Assembly (NCBI GenBank): GCA_964541595.1
Contig: CAZIRO010000181.1
Location: forward strand, 1-5,449
DNA length: 5,449 nucleotides
Direction of reading: 5' to 3'
Origin: CAZIRO01 sp964541595
GTDB lineage: Bacteria > Acidobacteriota > HRBIN11
A model generated the notes under the pieces. That model was given only the letters and a program-made list of their open reading frames with translations. It did not search any database and was not told the origin of the DNA. Positions 3,865 through 5,449 of the stretch are shown in pieces. Each line of letters starts with the position of its first letter. Positions within the stretch are counted from its first letter, which is position 1. The position numbers were made by a program, and so were the translations under genes.

Positions 3865-5336
3865 TCTTTGAGCGGTATCGTCCATATATCCCGGAGTGGG
3901 ACCGTTTTTGTGCAGTTGCAGATACACCGGAACCGACCACCATCCGGGTGCAGACGCAGCGGATCGATCCGGACGACCTGATCCGACGACTGGAGCAGCA
4001 GGGGTTTCGATTGGAACCTCTGGCGTTTCCCCCCGCATTTTATCGGGTCGTTGCATCGCCATTTCCCATTTCCAAAACTGTGGAACACTGGCTGGGGTTG
4101 TTTTATATCCAGCAGGCGTCTACGGGACTTGTGGCGCCCATGCTGGCACCATCACCGGGCAGTTGCGTGCTGGATCTCTGTGCGGCCCCGGGAGGGAAGA
4201 CCACGCACCTGTACGATGTGATGCGCGGACAGGGGACGATCCTCGCCTGTGACGTCAGTCACCGGCGATTGCGTGCGTTGCTGAGCAATGTGTTTCGTAT
4301 GGGACTGTGGAATGTGATCGTGTTCCGTCTGGATGCGCGGAATCTACCGGCCGATGTATGGTTTGACGCCGTACTCGTGGACGTCCCGTGCACGGCCGAG
4401 GGTAACCTGCGCAGTTCGACGCGGGCGCGCACACCGGTTTCGCCCAGGTTCCTGCGCTACATTACGCGTACCCAGGAGGTCATCCTGCGCCGTGCAATCG
4501 ACGTGACCCGTCCGGGAGGGATGCTCGCATATGTGACCTGCACGTTTGCACCGGAGGAAAACGAAGGGGTCTTAACTCAGGTGCTGCACGATATGCCCGT
4601 TCGGGTGGAACCGATCACGCTCCCCGTGGACCACGATACGGGATGGCTCCGCTTTGAGGACAGGACGTTTGACCCACAGTGTGCGCACGCATGGCGGATC
4701 TACCCCTATCACCTGGATTCCGGCGGACTGTTTATGGCGCGGCTGCGCAAGGTCGCACCAAGCGGATCGACCCGGCGACTACGGTATCTCTGTCAGCAGG
4801 GAATGTTGCCCCTGGGGTATCCGGAACACGAAATCCCATCCGAAGAGGCTGCCGGTCAGATCATGGCCGTTCGGCGGTACCTGATAGAGACGTTTGGCAT
4901 TCCGGAACGTGTGCTCGATCGGTTCCGGTGGATGTACTGGGGAAAGACAGTATGGGCGCATCAATGCACGTCCTGGCCGGTCGGGTTCTGGCGGCCGGCG
5001 CGGAACCGACAGTTGGTCGGTGTCGGCGTCCGGGTGGCCCGGCGTACCAGATTCGGCTGGAAACCTTCCAGTTATTTCCTGCAACATTTGAGTCCATGGG
5101 TTCGGGAGCGGCGCGTCTCGTTGGCTCCGAATGATTGGATCCGCCTGCTTCAGGGTCAGACGATCCCCGTGACGCGCATGGCAGACGGATACGTCGCCCT
5201 GGCACTTGAAGACGCCGTCCTGGGATGCGGACACGTTCGTCAGGGGCGTGTACGGCATATGATCCCCGCCGAACGCACCCGGCTCCTGCAGGATGTCATG
5301 CAGTTGCGCATTCAGCACGCCATTTCCGGGGCATAA
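3861..5336 (+). CDS. RsmF/NSUN-type rRNA (cytosine-5) methyltransferase
   Basis: A 491-residue SAM-dependent RNA m5C methyltransferase of the NOL1/NOP2/sun family, acting on rRNA or possibly tRNA in the cytoplasm. Residues 1-75 match the family N-terminal RNA-binding part (PEPTTIRVQTQ, LIRRLEQQGF). The Rossmann core has SAM motif I DLCAAPGGKT (105-114) and acidic motif II ACDVS (129-133). Motif IV is DVPCTAEG with Cys177, the residue that releases product, and motif VI is VTCTF with Cys227, the nucleophile. Residues about 330-490 form a C-terminal extension with a PUA-like end (GYVALALEDAVLGCGHVRQG). No NusB domain is present, so RsmF/YebU-like fits better than RsmB. The ATG at 3861 suits the conserved N-terminus but has no SD. 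It sits in an ATGA overlap with the restored frame of the preceding gene, implying translational coupling. The exact target base is not predictable from this sequence. Confidence 0.9.
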   Translation: MIFERYRPYIPEWDRFCAVADTPEPTTIRVQTQRIDPDDLIRRLEQQGFRLEPLAFPPAFYRVVASPFPISKTVEHWLGLFYIQQASTGLVAPMLAPSPGSCVLDLCAAPGGKTTHLYDVMRGQGTILACDVSHRRLRALLSNVFRMGLWNVIVFRLDARNLPADVWFDAVLVDVPCTAEGNLRSSTRARTPVSPRFLRYITRTQEVILRRAIDVTRPGGMLAYVTCTFAPEENEGVLTQVLHDMPVRVEPITLPVDHDTGWLRFEDRTFDPQCAHAWRIYPYHLDSGGLFMARLRKVAPSGSTRRLRYLCQQGMLPLGYPEHEIPSEEAAGQIMAVRRYLIETFGIPERVLDRFRWMYWGKTVWAHQCTSWPVGFWRPARNRQLVGVGVRVARRTRFGWKPSSYFLQHLSPWVRERRVSLAPNDWIRLLQGQTIPVTRMADGYVALALEDAVLGCGHVRQGRVRHMIPAERTRLLQDVMQLRIQHAISGA

Positions 5337-5449
5337 CCTGTGCGCGCGGTGCGTCGATCCGTTGCCGGGATCCGATCTCCAGTTCCGGGTGTCCGCGCAT
5401 CCTGGTTGACGGGTTATCGCGGGGTCCATCGGGACACGCCGTGTCCCAT
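5337..5449. other. region after the operon with no convincing gene
   Basis: These 113 nt follow the methyltransferase stop. A plus-strand frame starting with GTG at 5340 stays open to the edge (36 codons) behind a weak CCGGGG. Its arginine-rich translation resembles nothing I know. No T-rich intrinsic terminator is seen before the final palindrome. Confidence 0.4.
5431..5447. repeat. 17-bp near-perfect palindrome at the window edge
   Basis: GGGACACG and CGTGTCCC are perfect 8-bp arms around a single central C. As RNA it would form a 7-bp stem with a 3-nt loop. It lies 95 nt after the operon's last stop codon. It could be the stem of a terminator whose T-run is beyond the window, or an operator for the next gene. 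Confidence 0.45.

Noticed and set aside
2930..3943. Long minus-strand ORF (337 codons) opposite the aldolase and barrel-like genes
   Set aside because: It is antisense to a gene with intact zinc-aldolase motifs, its translation has no recognisable motif, and long antisense frames are expected in G+C-rich coding DNA.
4779..5429. Minus-strand ORF (216 codons) opposite the methyltransferase C-terminus
   Set aside because: It is antisense to the conserved C-terminal domain and has no coding signature of its own.
5406..5434. Promoter from TTGACG at 5406-5411
   Set aside because: No acceptable -10 hexamer lies 16-18 nt downstream; the bases there are G+C-rich.

Overview
The window comes from a G+C-rich bacterial chromosome. 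Protein-coding third positions are mostly G or C, genes are tightly packed, and strong GGAG-type Shine-Dalgarno (SD) sites precede several starts. A small beta-barrel-like outer-membrane fragment with a possible signal peptide suggests a Gram-negative (diderm) host. I cannot name the phylum. No insertion sequence, CRISPR array, prophage gene or integration scar is visible, so this looks like ordinary chromosome with some odd details.

Left part, minus strand (read right to left): a tRNA-Asp(GTC) gene with encoded CCA (690-766), a three-helix membrane protein of unknown function (371-664), and the first 141 codons of a GHMP-family sugar/metabolite kinase that runs off the left edge (1-423). No terminator separates the tRNA from the membrane-protein gene, and the two protein genes overlap by 53 nt.

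Divergence point (about 767-886): two sigma-70-type promoters lie back to back and share the same -35 bases. TTGACA/TAGTAT drives the tRNA leftward. TTGTCA/TAGACT, with an extended -10 TG, drives the right-hand genes.

Right part, plus strand, five closely spaced genes (gaps of 56, 13 and 24 nt, then a 4-nt overlap): a crotonase-family enoyl-CoA hydratase/isomerase lacking one of the two hydratase glutamates (887-1729); a glutaryl-CoA dehydrogenase with all key residues (1786-2955); a class II (zinc) aldolase (2969-3556); a short beta-strand-rich exported protein whose frame appears broken by a one-base indel (3581-3864); and an RsmF/NSUN-type rRNA cytosine-5 methyltransferase (3861-5336). The first two fit consecutive steps of glutaryl-CoA/crotonyl-CoA catabolism. 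The aldolase has no obvious place in that route, and the methyltransferase is probably a housekeeping passenger. The last 113 nt hold no convincing gene but end in a 17-bp palindrome.

I do not see a clearly new biological system. The points most worth checking are the shared -35 divergent promoter, the crotonase active-site change next to glutaryl-CoA dehydrogenase and a class II aldolase, and the frameshifted barrel gene whose restored frame ends in an ATGA junction with the methyltransferase.
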